DNA of 64,000 nucleotides from Xanthomonas albilineans (GTDB taxonomy: Bacteria > Pseudomonadota > Gammaproteobacteria > Xanthomonadales > Xanthomonadaceae), in NCBI RefSeq assembly GCF_002939705.1, contig NZ_MDCB01000001.1, positions 1-64,000 on the forward strand, in the 5' to 3' direction. The position numbers and the translations under genes were made by a program. The notes beneath the pieces are model-generated. The model was not told the origin of the DNA. It did no database searches and worked only from the letters and a program-made list of their open reading frames with translations. Each line of letters begins with the position of its first letter. Positions within the stretch are counted from its first letter, which is position 1. Below, in pieces: positions 1 to 8,874 of the stretch.

Positions 1-1
1 G

Positions 2-82
2 GGCAAGGTCGGCGAACCGACGCAGCGCAGTGGCCGCCAGGAAGCCTACGAGAACCTGATCAACCAGTATCTGCTGCGTTGA
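2..82 (+). CDS. C-terminal end of a truncated upstream protein
   Basis: An open frame enters from the left edge and ends at TGA 80-82, giving 26 residues that finish YENLINQYLLR. Codon use fits a GC-rich coding region. The fragment is too short to identify. It lies 93 bases before a sugar porter, so a carbohydrate enzyme in the same operon is possible but unproven. Confidence 0.5.
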   Translation, partial: GKVGEPTQRSGRQEAYENLINQYLLR

Positions 83-175
83 TGCGGTGTGCTGCGGTGG
101 CCGGTGCGCCGCCGCAGCGTCATGCTGTTTTCCCCGCGCCGGCTGTCTCCTTCTTGCATGCCATCAGGTGAATCC

Positions 176-1603
176 ATGTCCAGTGTTTCGATCGATCGCC
201 ACGCCGACGCGGGCGAGAACACCCGCCTCATCATCCTGATCAGTTGCGTTGCCACCATCGGCGGCTTTCTGTTCGGCTTCGATAGCGGTGTCATCAACGG
301 CACCGTCGACGGCCTAAGGCAGACGTTCCAGTCCAGTTCCGCCGGTACCGGTTTCGAGGTCGCCTCGATGCTGCTTGGCTGCGCGGTTGGCGCGTTCCTC
401 GCCGGCTCGTTGGCCGATCGCTGGGGGCGGCGCACGGTGTTGATCGTCTCTGCGGCGCTGTTCCTGTTGTCGGCGTTGGGGGCCGGTGCGGCGCATAACT
501 CGCTGCTGTTCGTGTGCGCGCGGATGATGGGCGGCTTCGCCGTCGGGGCGGCCAGTGTGATGTCGCCGGCCTATATCGCCGAGGTCGCTTCGGCGCGCTA
601 CCGCGGGCGTCTGGCCACCGTGCAGCAGATCGCCATCATCGGTGGTCTGTTCTGCGCTTTTCTCAGTAATTACCTGTTGGCCAAGGCCGCTGGCGTTTCT
701 ACCCAGGCGCTGTGGCTGGAGCAGCCGGCGTGGCGTTGGATGTTCTGGATGCAGGCGCTGCCATCGGCGGCCTTTCTGCTGCTGTTGCTGGTGATTCCGG
801 AAAGCCCGCGCTTTCTGGTGGTGAAGGGCCGCCGCGAGCAAGCTTTGACTGTGCTGACGCGGCTGTATGGCGCCAGTACGGCGCAGACCAAGCTGACCGA
901 GATCTCCGCTTCGTTGTCGGCCGACCTGCACAAGCCGCGGCTGTCGGACCTGATCAGCCAGGTCACCGGCAAGATCCGGCCGATCGTGTGGGTCGGCATC
1001 GGTCTGGCGACTTTCCAGCAGTTGGTCGGTATCAATGTGGTGTTCTACTACGGCGCGGTGCTGTGGCAGGCGGTGGGTTTTTCCGAGAGCGACGCACTGC
1101 TGATCAACGTGCTGTCCGGCGCGCTGAGTATCGGTGCCTGCCTGATCACCGTCGTGTTGATCGACAAGATCGGGCGCAAGCCGCTGCTGTGGATCGGTTC
1201 GGCAGGCATGGCGTTGGCGTTGGCGTTGGTCACCATCGCCTTCGCCAGTGCCTCGCTGGATGCGGCCGGCAAGCTGGCGATGTCCCCGGGCATGGGCCGG
1301 TTGGCGCTGGTTGCGGCCAATGTCTACGTGGTCTTCTTCAACATGTCCTGGGGACCGGTGATGTGGGTGATGCTGGGCGAGATGTTCCCCAACCAGATCC
1401 GTGGCTCGGGCCTGGCGGTGGCCGGTGCCGCGCAATGGACGTCCAACTTCGCGATCACCGTGACCTTCCCGGTTCTGCTTGGCAGCATCGGCTTGGCCGG
1501 CGCCTACGGTATTTACAGCGTCGCCGCGTTCCTGTCGGTGTTTTTCGTGCTCAAGTACGTGTACGAGACCAAGGGCAAGGAACTGGAGCAGATGCAGGGC
1601 TGA
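176..1603 (+). CDS. Sugar porter family MFS transporter
   Basis: This 475-residue integral membrane protein should import a monosaccharide by proton symport across the inner membrane. It shows the sugar-porter signatures: GFLFGFDSGVING in TM1, DRWGRR after TM2, PESPRFLVVKGR before the central loop, and GRKPLL in the C-terminal half, with about twelve hydrophobic segments. The ATG at 176 is preferred because residues from an upstream start would be Arg-rich and unlike the family. The substrate (glucose, xylose or another sugar) cannot be decided. Confidence 0.88.
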   Translation: MSSVSIDRHADAGENTRLIILISCVATIGGFLFGFDSGVINGTVDGLRQTFQSSSAGTGFEVASMLLGCAVGAFLAGSLADRWGRRTVLIVSAALFLLSALGAGAAHNSLLFVCARMMGGFAVGAASVMSPAYIAEVASARYRGRLATVQQIAIIGGLFCAFLSNYLLAKAAGVSTQALWLEQPAWRWMFWMQALPSAAFLLLLLVIPESPRFLVVKGRREQALTVLTRLYGASTAQTKLTEISASLSADLHKPRLSDLISQVTGKIRPIVWVGIGLATFQQLVGINVVFYYGAVLWQAVGFSESDALLINVLSGALSIGACLITVVLIDKIGRKPLLWIGSAGMALALALVTIAFASASLDAAGKLAMSPGMGRLALVAANVYVVFFNMSWGPVMWVMLGEMFPNQIRGSGLAVAGAAQWTSNFAITVTFPVLLGSIGLAGAYGIYSVAAFLSVFFVLKYVYETKGKELEQMQG

Positions 1604-1610
1604 CCCCGGT

Positions 1611-1670
1611 GCCGGCGCGTGCGAGGCGCGCCGGCGTCACCGGGAGCGGCGCGCGTATCGTGCGCGCCGC
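1611..1670. terminator. Twin hairpins between convergent genes
   Basis: Two perfect 9-bp stems stand side by side: GCCGGCGCG (1611-1619) with CGCGCCGGC (1627-1635), and GCGGCGCGC (1646-1654) with GCGCGCCGC (1662-1670). They fill the gap between the porter and the convergent S53 protease, so a bidirectional terminator is the natural reading. There is no strong T-tract. Confidence 0.55.
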
Positions 1671-1677
1671 GTCCGAC

Positions 1678-3456
1678 TCAATGCGACTGCAGGTAGCGGC
1701 TAAAGGCGAGCATGTCCACGCTGCCCCAGCCGGACGCATAGTCCCAACCCGGGCCGGCGCTGTAGCCGTCGCGATACATGCCGTTGTCGCCGATTAGGAC
1801 GTCGTACTTGCTGTTCGCGTTCTTGGCATAGTCATACAACGCCGGGCCGACGAAGCCCACCCGGTTGCCATTGACTTGCAGGACCCGTGCGAGCAGGCCG
1901 GCGAAGGTTGGCGCCGCGGCGCTGGTCCCGTAGGCATAGGTGCTGACCTCGGTCCCGTAGGTGTTGCCAGTCTGCAGAACATATGCACTGCTGTCGCCCG
2001 AGCCGTTGAAGCTGACGTCGGGCACCGCGCGGTAGCCATTGGCGACCATGTTCGGGATTACGCGCTTCTGCCAGCTCGGTGCTCTGTACATCTTGCTGAG
2101 CCCGCCCTGGGTGATGCCGTAGTTGCGATGAGCGTTCCAGACTACCTCCTCGCCATACGTGGTGGGGGCGCCGGCCGGGGTGCGCAGCTCGGTTGCGCCG
2201 ACCGCGATCACGTACGGGCTGGAGGCTGGGAAGGCGACTTCGCGCTGTTCCGGATGGTTCGTTAGGTCCGGATAGTAGGGCGGAGTGGAAGTGGAGCTCA
2301 GCGGCATATAGATGCCGTCGTCGCCGCTGGAGAACACGAAGTTCTGGCCATTGCTCACCGCCTGGTTCAGCGCCGCATTCACCGCCTGCAAGGTGTCCTG
2401 ATAGACCTGTGCTTCCGAACCATAGATCGAGACGCTGATCACCCGCGCCTGGTCGTCGTCGGCCGCGCGCTGCATGCCGTCGATGATGCTCTTCCAGGAA
2501 AAGTCTGGCACGTTGTAAATGATCAGCGTTTTCAGTCCGCCGGACGTGCCGATCAGCAACTGGGTGTCAATATCCCACTCGATGTCGGCCGAGAGGGAGC
2601 CGGTCGGTCGGTAGCCGGGCGAGGCAGGATCGCCGGTCTGCACCACGCGCACCATCGTGTGCAGGTTGTGCTGCGCCTGGAAGCTGGCCAGGTGCCGCAA
2701 GGTCTCGCCCATGTTACCGACCGCGATGATCGCTGCGGTGGTGCTGGTCGCCGCCGGCAGGCTGGCAGCGTCGTACAGGATGGGCAGGTCTTCCACCTGG
2801 TGCGTCACCGGCACTAGGTCCGGCGTCGCCTGCGTTGCCGCTTGCGTCGATGCGATGGTCTGCATGGCCTGCTGTGTGGTGATCTTCGGCGTCGCCGCGT
2901 TGCGTATGTTGTCCAAACCGAGTACGCCGGCCACACTGCCGGCCAACGCGGCCGGCACCTTGGCCGCCCCATCGTTGACGTAGTAACGCTGGCCGTTATC
3001 GGTGTAGCTGCGGATCGCGGTGTCGAACGCGGTTTGGATCGCGGCTACGCTCGCCTTGGCCTGCAGCAGCCTGCCGTTGCCGGCCACGCGGACGTCGCTG
3101 ATGCCCTTGCCTAGCAGATAGTCCTTGACCCGTTGTACGTCGGTGACGTTCGGCATCGCGAGGGCTTTTACTCGTGCGCGCAGTGTGGGATCGCTCACGA
3201 CCTGCGCAGTCAGTGCTGCGGTGGCCCGTTGCAGCGCCGCCTGGTCTGTGGGGTGCAGCAGGATACTGATCTCCAAAGTGGCGTCCAATGGCGCCGGCGT
3301 CAGTGACTGGTTCGGTTGCGCGATGGGATGACCGGCGACTACTTGGCTGGCGGTCGCGGTGGCGACCCAGTCGTTGCCAGGCATGGCAGCAGCGTTGGCA
3401 ATGCTGCTGCACAGTGCGATGGCCAGCAGGGTTCTACGAAATGCGGGGAGATGCAT
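1678..3456 (-). CDS. Secreted S53 serine-carboxyl peptidase (sedolisin/xanthomonalisin-like)
   Basis: A 592-residue endopeptidase, probably exported and active at acidic pH. Residues 1-25 form a signal peptide. A pro-kumamolisin-type activation domain follows to about residue 190. The catalytic domain shows the sedolisin Glu-Asp pair in ADIEWDIDTQ, the oxyanion Asp in SSGDDGIY and the nucleophile Ser in GTSAAAPTFAG. The C-terminus (DYASGWGSVD) matches the calcium-site end of the family. It is transcribed alone and faces the amidase gene across a 240-base AT-rich promoter region. Its likely role is extracellular protein degradation. Confidence 0.92.
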   Translation of the reverse strand: MHLPAFRRTLLAIALCSSIANAAAMPGNDWVATATASQVVAGHPIAQPNQSLTPAPLDATLEISILLHPTDQAALQRATAALTAQVVSDPTLRARVKALAMPNVTDVQRVKDYLLGKGISDVRVAGNGRLLQAKASVAAIQTAFDTAIRSYTDNGQRYYVNDGAAKVPAALAGSVAGVLGLDNIRNAATPKITTQQAMQTIASTQAATQATPDLVPVTHQVEDLPILYDAASLPAATSTTAAIIAVGNMGETLRHLASFQAQHNLHTMVRVVQTGDPASPGYRPTGSLSADIEWDIDTQLLIGTSGGLKTLIIYNVPDFSWKSIIDGMQRAADDDQARVISVSIYGSEAQVYQDTLQAVNAALNQAVSNGQNFVFSSGDDGIYMPLSSTSTPPYYPDLTNHPEQREVAFPASSPYVIAVGATELRTPAGAPTTYGEEVVWNAHRNYGITQGGLSKMYRAPSWQKRVIPNMVANGYRAVPDVSFNGSGDSSAYVLQTGNTYGTEVSTYAYGTSAAAPTFAGLLARVLQVNGNRVGFVGPALYDYAKNANSKYDVLIGDNGMYRDGYSAGPGWDYASGWGSVDMLAFSRYLQSH

Positions 3457-3545
3457 GGGCGTGACTCGCTGTGGGAAAGACAGCTTCAGTCACGCATGTA
3501 ATACGATTCGATGTCAGTGCGAACTTGTCTACGACCCCGTAGAAT

Positions 3546-3588
3546 TTTGTGATGATGGCGGATGAGCTGCATCCAACATAGTCACAAA
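3546..3588. promoter_or_regulatory. Inverted repeat in divergent promoter region
   Basis: TTTGTGA (3546-3552) and TCACAAA (3582-3588) form a perfect 7-bp inverted repeat with a 29-base spacer, between the divergent protease and amidase genes. The half-sites resemble CRP/Clp half-sites, but the spacer is far longer than the 6 bases of a classical site. The AT-rich stretch just downstream (3600-3640) could hold promoter elements. Confidence 0.25.
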
Positions 3589-3713
3589 GACAGCGGCATG
3601 TATTTATGTTACTTTATAACAATTATAAAATAATGGGTTGCCTTCGTGCCTGCTCGTTGCGTTGCGTGTGCCGTATTCGTCTACGTTGAACCCATGCTAT
3701 GCCCAGGTCTGGT

Positions 3714-4907
3714 ATGAATCGCCGTGAGTGGCTGGGCTTGGCCGGCGCGGGCGCGGCGATGCTGTGGATGCCGGGATTCGCGCGCGCCGCGGTGCCGCGG
3801 GTATCGGCTTGCGTGCTGGAAACCGCGTCGGGGCGTCTGCAACTGCGTCTGCAGCTGGATGCTGTCGTGGACTACCGCGTGTTCGCGCTGTCTGCACCGG
3901 AACGATTGGTCGTCGATCTGGCTGGTGTCGATGCGATGCCGCCGCCGATCGCGATGTCGGCACAGGACAGTGTGGTCGCTGCAATCCGCAGTGGTACGCA
4001 GCACAATGGCCTACGCTTGGTATTGGACCTGCGCCAGCCGGTGGCGGCCCACGCGCACTGGGACGCGACCGCACCCGATACCCCTGCGCAATTGTTGCTG
4101 GATCTAGGGCCGGCTTCTTCCGCGGCGGACACCGTCGCCGATACGGCAGCGCAGGCAGCCGCTACGGTTGCGCCGCCGCCGCGTAGCGCCATCGTCGTGA
4201 CCTCGCGGCCACGCGTGGTTGCTATCGACGCCGGCCACGGCGGCAAGGATCCGGGTGCGGTCAGTGCCGATGCGCGCTACGAGAAGCATGTGGCGATGGG
4301 CGTGGCGGGGCGCCTGTACCAGGCGTTGCAGGCCGATCCACGCTACCGACCGACGCTGATCCGCAGCGACGACCGTTTCGTGCCGTTGCACGAGCGGGTG
4401 GTGATTGCGCATCAGCGCAATGCCGATCTGTTCGTATCCATCCATGCCGACGCCGCCCCCAATCGCAGCGCCCAGGGAGCCTCGGTCTACGCCCTGTCGG
4501 AGAATGGCTCCAGTTCCGCGCTGGCGCGCTGGATCGCCGACAGCGAGAACAGTGCCGACCGCTATGCCAGTGCCGCCGAACGTTATCTACGGCAGAAGGA
4601 CCCGGTGTTGTCCAAGGTGTTGGTGGATCTGTCGATGAGTGGCACCATCGCGTCCAGCCTGCAGTTCGGCAAAACCATGCTCGGGCGCCTGCAACAGGTG
4701 ACTCGTCTGCACCAAGACGAAGTCGGACAGGCCGGTTTCGCCGTGCTCAAGTCACCGGACATCCCGTCGCTGCTGGTCGAAACTGGCTTCATGAGCAACC
4801 AGGATGATTGCAGGCGCTTGATCACGGATCGTCATCAGGACGAATTGGCGCAATCGTTGCTCCTGGGGATCGACGACTATTTCCAGGCTTTCCCATTGCA
4901 TGCCTGA
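3714..4907 (+). CDS. amiC: N-acetylmuramoyl-L-alanine amidase (AmiC type)
   Basis: A periplasmic zinc amidase of 397 residues that cleaves the peptide from peptidoglycan during daughter-cell separation. It starts with a twin-arginine-like signal (NRREWLGLAGAG), which favours the ATG at 3714 over the one at 3699. An AMIN domain covers about residues 30-130. The amidase_3 domain follows a linker and has the zinc ligands in AIDAGHGGKDPG, the Glu of YEKHV, the His of SIHADAAPN and the catalytic Glu of LLVETGFMSN. No LysM is visible. AmiC and AmiB are hard to separate by eye. Confidence 0.85.
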   Translation: MNRREWLGLAGAGAAMLWMPGFARAAVPRVSACVLETASGRLQLRLQLDAVVDYRVFALSAPERLVVDLAGVDAMPPPIAMSAQDSVVAAIRSGTQHNGLRLVLDLRQPVAAHAHWDATAPDTPAQLLLDLGPASSAADTVADTAAQAAATVAPPPRSAIVVTSRPRVVAIDAGHGGKDPGAVSADARYEKHVAMGVAGRLYQALQADPRYRPTLIRSDDRFVPLHERVVIAHQRNADLFVSIHADAAPNRSAQGASVYALSENGSSSALARWIADSENSADRYASAAERYLRQKDPVLSKVLVDLSMSGTIASSLQFGKTMLGRLQQVTRLHQDEVGQAGFAVLKSPDIPSLLVETGFMSNQDDCRRLITDRHQDELAQSLLLGIDDYFQAFPLHA

Positions 4908-4958
4908 GCCGCTGCCGCTGTCGCCGATGGCTCCTTTTTTCCAAACTGCCAAGAACCG

Positions 4959-5894
4959 ATGAACCTGCCGATCCGCTTGCCGTTGCCCGATGTCGCCACC
5001 GACGAACCTTCTGCGATCGCCGCGCCGCTGCGCTGGGTGGGCATGGATGGCATTGCCATGCCGATTCGCTTTGACGAAGGCCAGAGCAGCGCACCGCTGG
5101 CCGCGCTGGCTGCGCTGTACGTCGATCTGCCATCGACCCAGGCCAAGGGCATCCACATGTCGCGCCTATACCGTTTGCTGGATGCGCATGCGCAGCAGCC
5201 GCTGACCCCGTCGCGGTTGGCACAGCTGCTGCGCGAGATGGTCGATAGCCATGCCGACTGCGCTTCCACAGCCGCGCGGCTGTCGTTGCGTAGCAGCCTG
5301 CTGCGGCGTAGTCCGGCCCTGCGTAGCGAAGGCTTGGCCGGGTGGAAGGCGTATCCGCTGCGGATCGATTCGGAGTTTTGCCAGGGGATGGTTCGCATCA
5401 CGTTGGGCGTGGAGGTGTTGTATTCCTCCACCTGTCCGTGTTCTGCGGCGCTGGCGCGGCAGCTGCTCAGCGAGGCGTTCTTGCGCGATCATGCCGAGCA
5501 GGTTTTGCTGCCGCGCGAGGCGGTTGCCGACTGGCTCGCACAGTATGGTAGTTACGCCACCCCGCACAGTCAGCGGAGTGTGGCGGCGGTGCAGGTCGGC
5601 GTCTCCACACTTGCCTTGGGCTTTGACGTGGAGGCCCTGATCGACCTGGTCGAGCAGGCGCTGGCCACGCCGGTACAGGCGGCGGTGCGGCGTGCCGACG
5701 AACAGGAGTTCGCCCGCCGTAATGGCGCCAACCTGATGTACGTGGAGGATGCCGCTCGGCGCTTGCAGCAGGCGCTGGGCGCACGCCATGCGGATGTACA
5801 GGTGCAGGTCCGTCATCTGGAGAGCCTGCATGCGCACGATGCGGTGGCCGAGGCCGCGCTGACGTCGAGCAGACCTGTCGAGGCGATGCGCTGA
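4959..5894 (+). CDS. folE2: GTP cyclohydrolase FolE2 (type IB)
   Basis: A 311-residue enzyme converting GTP to dihydroneopterin triphosphate, the first step of folate synthesis. FolE2 proteins use varied divalent metals and often work under zinc limitation. The conserved Cys motif in YSSTCPCSAALARQLL and the C-terminal YVEDAARRLQQAL region are diagnostic. It sits 51 bases after the amidase and before a strong terminator. folK lies 1.6 kb further on, but in a separate unit. Confidence 0.92.
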   Translation: MNLPIRLPLPDVATDEPSAIAAPLRWVGMDGIAMPIRFDEGQSSAPLAALAALYVDLPSTQAKGIHMSRLYRLLDAHAQQPLTPSRLAQLLREMVDSHADCASTAARLSLRSSLLRRSPALRSEGLAGWKAYPLRIDSEFCQGMVRITLGVEVLYSSTCPCSAALARQLLSEAFLRDHAEQVLLPREAVADWLAQYGSYATPHSQRSVAAVQVGVSTLALGFDVEALIDLVEQALATPVQAAVRRADEQEFARRNGANLMYVEDAARRLQQALGARHADVQVQVRHLESLHAHDAVAEAALTSSRPVEAMR

Positions 5895-5939
5895 TCCAGT
5901 GAACCGGCAAGTTCGGCAGATGCCGACCGCGTAGACACA

Positions 5940-5968
5940 AAACCCCGCCGAGGCGGGGTTTTCTTTTG
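5940..5968. terminator. Rho-independent terminator after folE2
   Basis: A GC stem, AACCCCGCC with GGCGGGGTT around a 2-base loop, is preceded by an A-run and followed by TTCTTTT. It can serve folE2 on the plus strand and tRNA-Glu on the minus strand. Confidence 0.85.
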
Positions 5969-5995
5969 ACGCATCGGCGGCAGATCAGGCGAAAA

Positions 5996-6070
5996 TGGCG
6001 CTCCCTAGGGGGCTCGAACCCCTGTTTTAGCCTTGAGAGGGCCATGTCCTAACCACTAGACGAAGGGAGC
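5996..6070 (-). tRNA. tRNA-Glu (anticodon CTC)
   Basis: The reverse complement folds as a 75-base cloverleaf. Acceptor GCTCCCT pairs with AGGGAGC, the anticodon loop is CTCTCAA giving anticodon CTC, the T arm is AGGGG TTCGAGC CCCCT, and CCA is encoded (TGG at 5996-5998). The sequence closely follows bacterial tRNA-Glu. Confidence 0.95.
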
Positions 6071-6096
6071 GTTTGGTCGCGCGATTGCAGCGCGCT

Positions 6097-6125
6097 AGTA
6101 TATGGGCCACGCCGCCCTTCGGCAA
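6097..6125 (-). promoter_or_regulatory. Promoter of tRNA-Glu
   Basis: On the minus strand, TTGCCG (6125-6120) and TATACT (6102-6097) are spaced by exactly 17 bases. They place the transcript start near 6090, about 20 bases before the mature tRNA end. The promoter lies inside the region that a long pcnB reading frame would use, which argues for a later pcnB start. Confidence 0.7.
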
Positions 6126-6150
6126 TCCTGCAACCCGATACGGAAGCGCC

Positions 6151-7518
6151 ATCATCAATCCGCCAGTTCCACCGCCGTTCACCCCGTGCGTGATCCCACG
6201 CGATCAGCACACGATCTCGCGCAAGGACATCAGCCCCAACGCTCTGCGCGTGCTGTATAGGTTGCGCGAAGCCGGTTTCGGCGCCTATCTGGTTGGCGGC
6301 GCGGTCCGCGATTTGCTGGTCCAGTGGCAGCCAAAGGATTTCGATGTCGCCACCGACGCCACCCCCGAGCAGGTCAAGCAGCTTTTTCGCAACTGCCGTT
6401 TGATCGGGCGGCGCTTCCGTCTGGCGCACGTGGTCTATGGCCGCGAAATCATCGAGGTCGCTACCTTCCGCGCAAATGTTGACGACGGCAGCGGCGACCG
6501 CGAGCTCGACAATGGTCGTTTGGTTCGCGACAACGTTTACGGCAGCATCGAGGACGACGCGCTCCGCCGCGATTTCACCTGCAATGCCTTGTATTACGCC
6601 ATCGAGGATTTCTCGGTGCGCGACTACACCGGTGGCTTCGAGGACGTGCAGGCGCGGCTGATGAAGTTGATCGGCGATCCCGAGCAGCGCTATCGCGAGG
6701 ATCCGGTGCGTATGTTGCGCGCGGTGCGGCTGGCGGCCAAGCTCGGTTTCCAGATCGATGCCGGTACCGCCGAACCGATCCCGCGTCTGGCGGGGTTACT
6801 GGCCGAAGCGGCGCCAGCGCGGCTGTTCGAGGAGGTACTCAAGCTGTTTCTGTCCGGCCACGGCGTGGCTAGCTTCGAAGGACTGGAGCGGCACGGCTTG
6901 CTTGCCGCGCTGTTTCCGGAAAGTACAGCGGCGCTGCATTCCAACCGCAGTGGTGCGTTACGACGGATGTTGATCGATGGTCTTCGCAACACCGATACGC
7001 GGGTTGCTAACGACGAACCGGTGTCGCCGGCGTTCTTGTTCGCGTTGCTATTGTGGCCAGCCTACTGCCGCGCGCTGATGACCCTGCAAAAGCAAGGCAT
7101 GCAGACGGAAGAGGCCCAGCGCCGTGCCGCCGACCGGGTGACCTTGCATCAATTGGGGACCGTGGCGCTGCCGCGGCGCTTTTCGCTGCCGATGCAGGAA
7201 ATCTGGTTGTTGCAATCGCGTTTCAGCTCGCGTCAGCGCAAGCGGGTGATGCGGACGCTGTCGCACCCGCGTTTCCGTGCCGCGTTCGATTTTCTGATCG
7301 TGCGCCAATCCGCTTCCGACGAGCACGCTGCCGATATCGCGTATTGGCGCGAACTGCAACAACAGCCGGGTTACGCGCCGCCACCGCGCGGCTTCGATCC
7401 GGAGATCGACTATGTCGGCGACGAACTGCCCTTGGCACCACCGGCCGATAGCGAAGAAACTCCCAAGCGCCGTCGGCGTCGTCGGCGGCGTCCGGATGCC
7501 GCCGCTCCCGTCGAGTGA
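6151..7518 (+). CDS. pcnB: Poly(A) polymerase I
   Basis: Adds 3' poly(A) tails to RNA, promoting decay. The nucleotidyltransferase core shows LVGGAVRDLL and KDFDVATDATPEQVK, then the RRDFTCNAL motif and the family's C-terminal domain. The tail is Arg-rich (KRRRRRRRRPDA), an RNA-binding feature of PcnB. The frame is open back to an ATG at 6073, but that lies over the tRNA-Glu promoter. A GGAAG sits 7 bases before an ATC at 6154, with another ATC at 6151, and a GTG at 6190 lacks a ribosome site. The start given is therefore provisional. It overlaps folK. Confidence 0.9.
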   Translation: MINPPVPPPFTPCVIPRDQHTISRKDISPNALRVLYRLREAGFGAYLVGGAVRDLLVQWQPKDFDVATDATPEQVKQLFRNCRLIGRRFRLAHVVYGREIIEVATFRANVDDGSGDRELDNGRLVRDNVYGSIEDDALRRDFTCNALYYAIEDFSVRDYTGGFEDVQARLMKLIGDPEQRYREDPVRMLRAVRLAAKLGFQIDAGTAEPIPRLAGLLAEAAPARLFEEVLKLFLSGHGVASFEGLERHGLLAALFPESTAALHSNRSGALRRMLIDGLRNTDTRVANDEPVSPAFLFALLLWPAYCRALMTLQKQGMQTEEAQRRAADRVTLHQLGTVALPRRFSLPMQEIWLLQSRFSSRQRKRVMRTLSHPRFRAAFDFLIVRQSASDEHAADIAYWRELQQQPGYAPPPRGFDPEIDYVGDELPLAPPADSEETPKRRRRRRRRPDAAAPVE

Positions 7519-8024
7519 GCGCGGGTGCCGTTGCCCCTGTCCATGCCTGCATTGGCTTAGGTGGCAACCTCGGCGACGCTGTGGCGACACTACGCGCGGG
7601 ATTGGCCGCATTGGACACGCTGCCGCAAACGCGCCTGCTATGTGCCTCGCAGTTGTACCGAAGCCCAGCCTGGGGCAATCAGGCGCAGCCGGATTTCATC
7701 AATGCCGCCGCGCTGGTGTCAACCGGGCTATCGGCTTCGGCGTTATTGCAGGCTCTGCTTGCGTTGGAAACCCGGCATGGCCGGCAGCGCCATCCGGCCG
7801 AGCGCTGGGGGCCGCGTACCCTGGACTTGGATCTGTTGCTGTACGCTGAGGCGGTGATCGACCTTCCTGGGCTGCAGGTGCCGCATCCGTTCCTGCACGC
7901 GCGTGGTTTCGCGCTGCTGCCGCTGGCCGAGATCGCTGCCGGGGTGACGATTCCCGGCCATGGCACGGTGCGCGAAGCATGCGAGCGCATCGACACCAGC
8001 GCAATCGTGCCAATCGGTAGATAA
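7515..8024 (+). CDS. folK: 2-amino-4-hydroxy-6-hydroxymethyldihydropteridine pyrophosphokinase
   Basis: A 169-residue folate enzyme transferring pyrophosphate from ATP to 6-hydroxymethyl-7,8-dihydropterin. It shows the family features [10 protein letters not shown] near the N-terminus, [20 protein letters not shown], and [10 protein letters not shown] with the metal-binding Asp pair. It starts at a GTG overlapping the pcnB stop (GTGA), indicating translational coupling, and ends 31 bases before panB. Confidence 0.93.
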   Translation: MSAGAVAPVHACIGLGGNLGDAVATLRAGLAALDTLPQTRLLCASQLYRSPAWGNQAQPDFINAAALVSTGLSASALLQALLALETRHGRQRHPAERWGPRTLDLDLLLYAEAVIDLPGLQVPHPFLHARGFALLPLAEIAAGVTIPGHGTVREACERIDTSAIVPIGR

Positions 8025-8055
8025 TGGTCGGCTCATTACCGCCGCACATGAGCTT

Positions 8056-8874
8056 ATGAGCAGCCACGCCGACAGCAAGCCCTGGACCGTTCCCGCCCTG
8101 GCCGATGCCAAGCGCCGCCAGCAGAAGCTGGTGATGTTGACGGCCTACGATGCCGGCTTCGCCCGCGTGTTCGACGCCAGTGGCGTGGACATGATCCTGA
8201 TCGGCGATTCGCTGGGCATGGTGGTGCAGGGCCACGATTCGACCCTTCCTGTCAGTGTGGACGATATCGCCTACCACACCGCGGCGGTGGCGCGGGTGTT
8301 GCAACGGGCGCTGCTGGTCGCCGACCTGCCGTTCCAGTCCGATGCCACGCCCGAACGTGCCTTGGATGCGGCGACACGGCTGTTGCAGGCCGGGGCGGAA
8401 ATGGTCAAGTTGGAAGGTGCCGGTTACAAGCTCGAGGTGATCCGTTTCCTTAGCGAACGCGATATCCCGGTCTGCGCGCATCTGGGGCTGACCCCGCAAT
8501 CGGTGTTGACCTTCGGCGGTTATAAGGTACAGGGCCGCGAGGCCGCCGCCGCCGCCAAACTGCGCGAGGATGCCAACGCCGTGGCTGCCGCCGGCGCCGC
8601 GCTGGTGGTGCTGGAATGCGTGCCGTCGCCGCTGGCCGCACGCATCACCGCCGAGCTGACCATTCCCACGATCGGCATCGGCGCCGGCCCCGGGTGCGAC
8701 GGCCAGGTGTTGGTGATGCACGACTTTCTCGGTCTGGACAGCGGTCACCGCCGTCCGCGCTTCGTCAAGGATTTCCTGGCCGAAGGCGGCTCTGTCGCCG
8801 GTGCGGCGCGCGCGTATGCCGAGGCGGTACGCGCCGGGACTTTCCCCGACGCCGAACACGCCTACGCCCAATGA
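8056..8874 (+). CDS. panB: 3-methyl-2-oxobutanoate hydroxymethyltransferase
   Basis: Transfers a hydroxymethyl group from methylene-tetrahydrofolate to ketoisovalerate, giving ketopantoate for coenzyme A synthesis. Its 272 residues include [32 protein letters not shown], the catalytic Glu in HLGLTPQSV and the [14 protein letters not shown] loop. The ATG at 8056 gives the usual family length. The stop overlaps the panC start (ATGA). Confidence 0.96.
   Translation: MSSHADSKPWTVPALADAKRRQQKLVMLTAYDAGFARVFDASGVDMILIGDSLGMVVQGHDSTLPVSVDDIAYHTAAVARVLQRALLVADLPFQSDATPERALDAATRLLQAGAEMVKLEGAGYKLEVIRFLSERDIPVCAHLGLTPQSVLTFGGYKVQGREAAAAAKLREDANAVAAAGAALVVLECVPSPLAARITAELTIPTIGIGAGPGCDGQVLVMHDFLGLDSGHRRPRFVKDFLAEGGSVAGAARAYAEAVRAGTFPDAEHAYAQ

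Noticed and set aside
314-1435. Long minus-strand frame opposite the sugar porter
   Set aside because: Composition is Gln/Arg/His-rich, typical of an antisense shadow of a GC-rich gene; the plus-strand porter has clear motifs.
3546-3588. A classical CRP/Clp site upstream of the protease
   Set aside because: The half-sites are separated by 29 bases instead of 6, so it does not fit the known site geometry.
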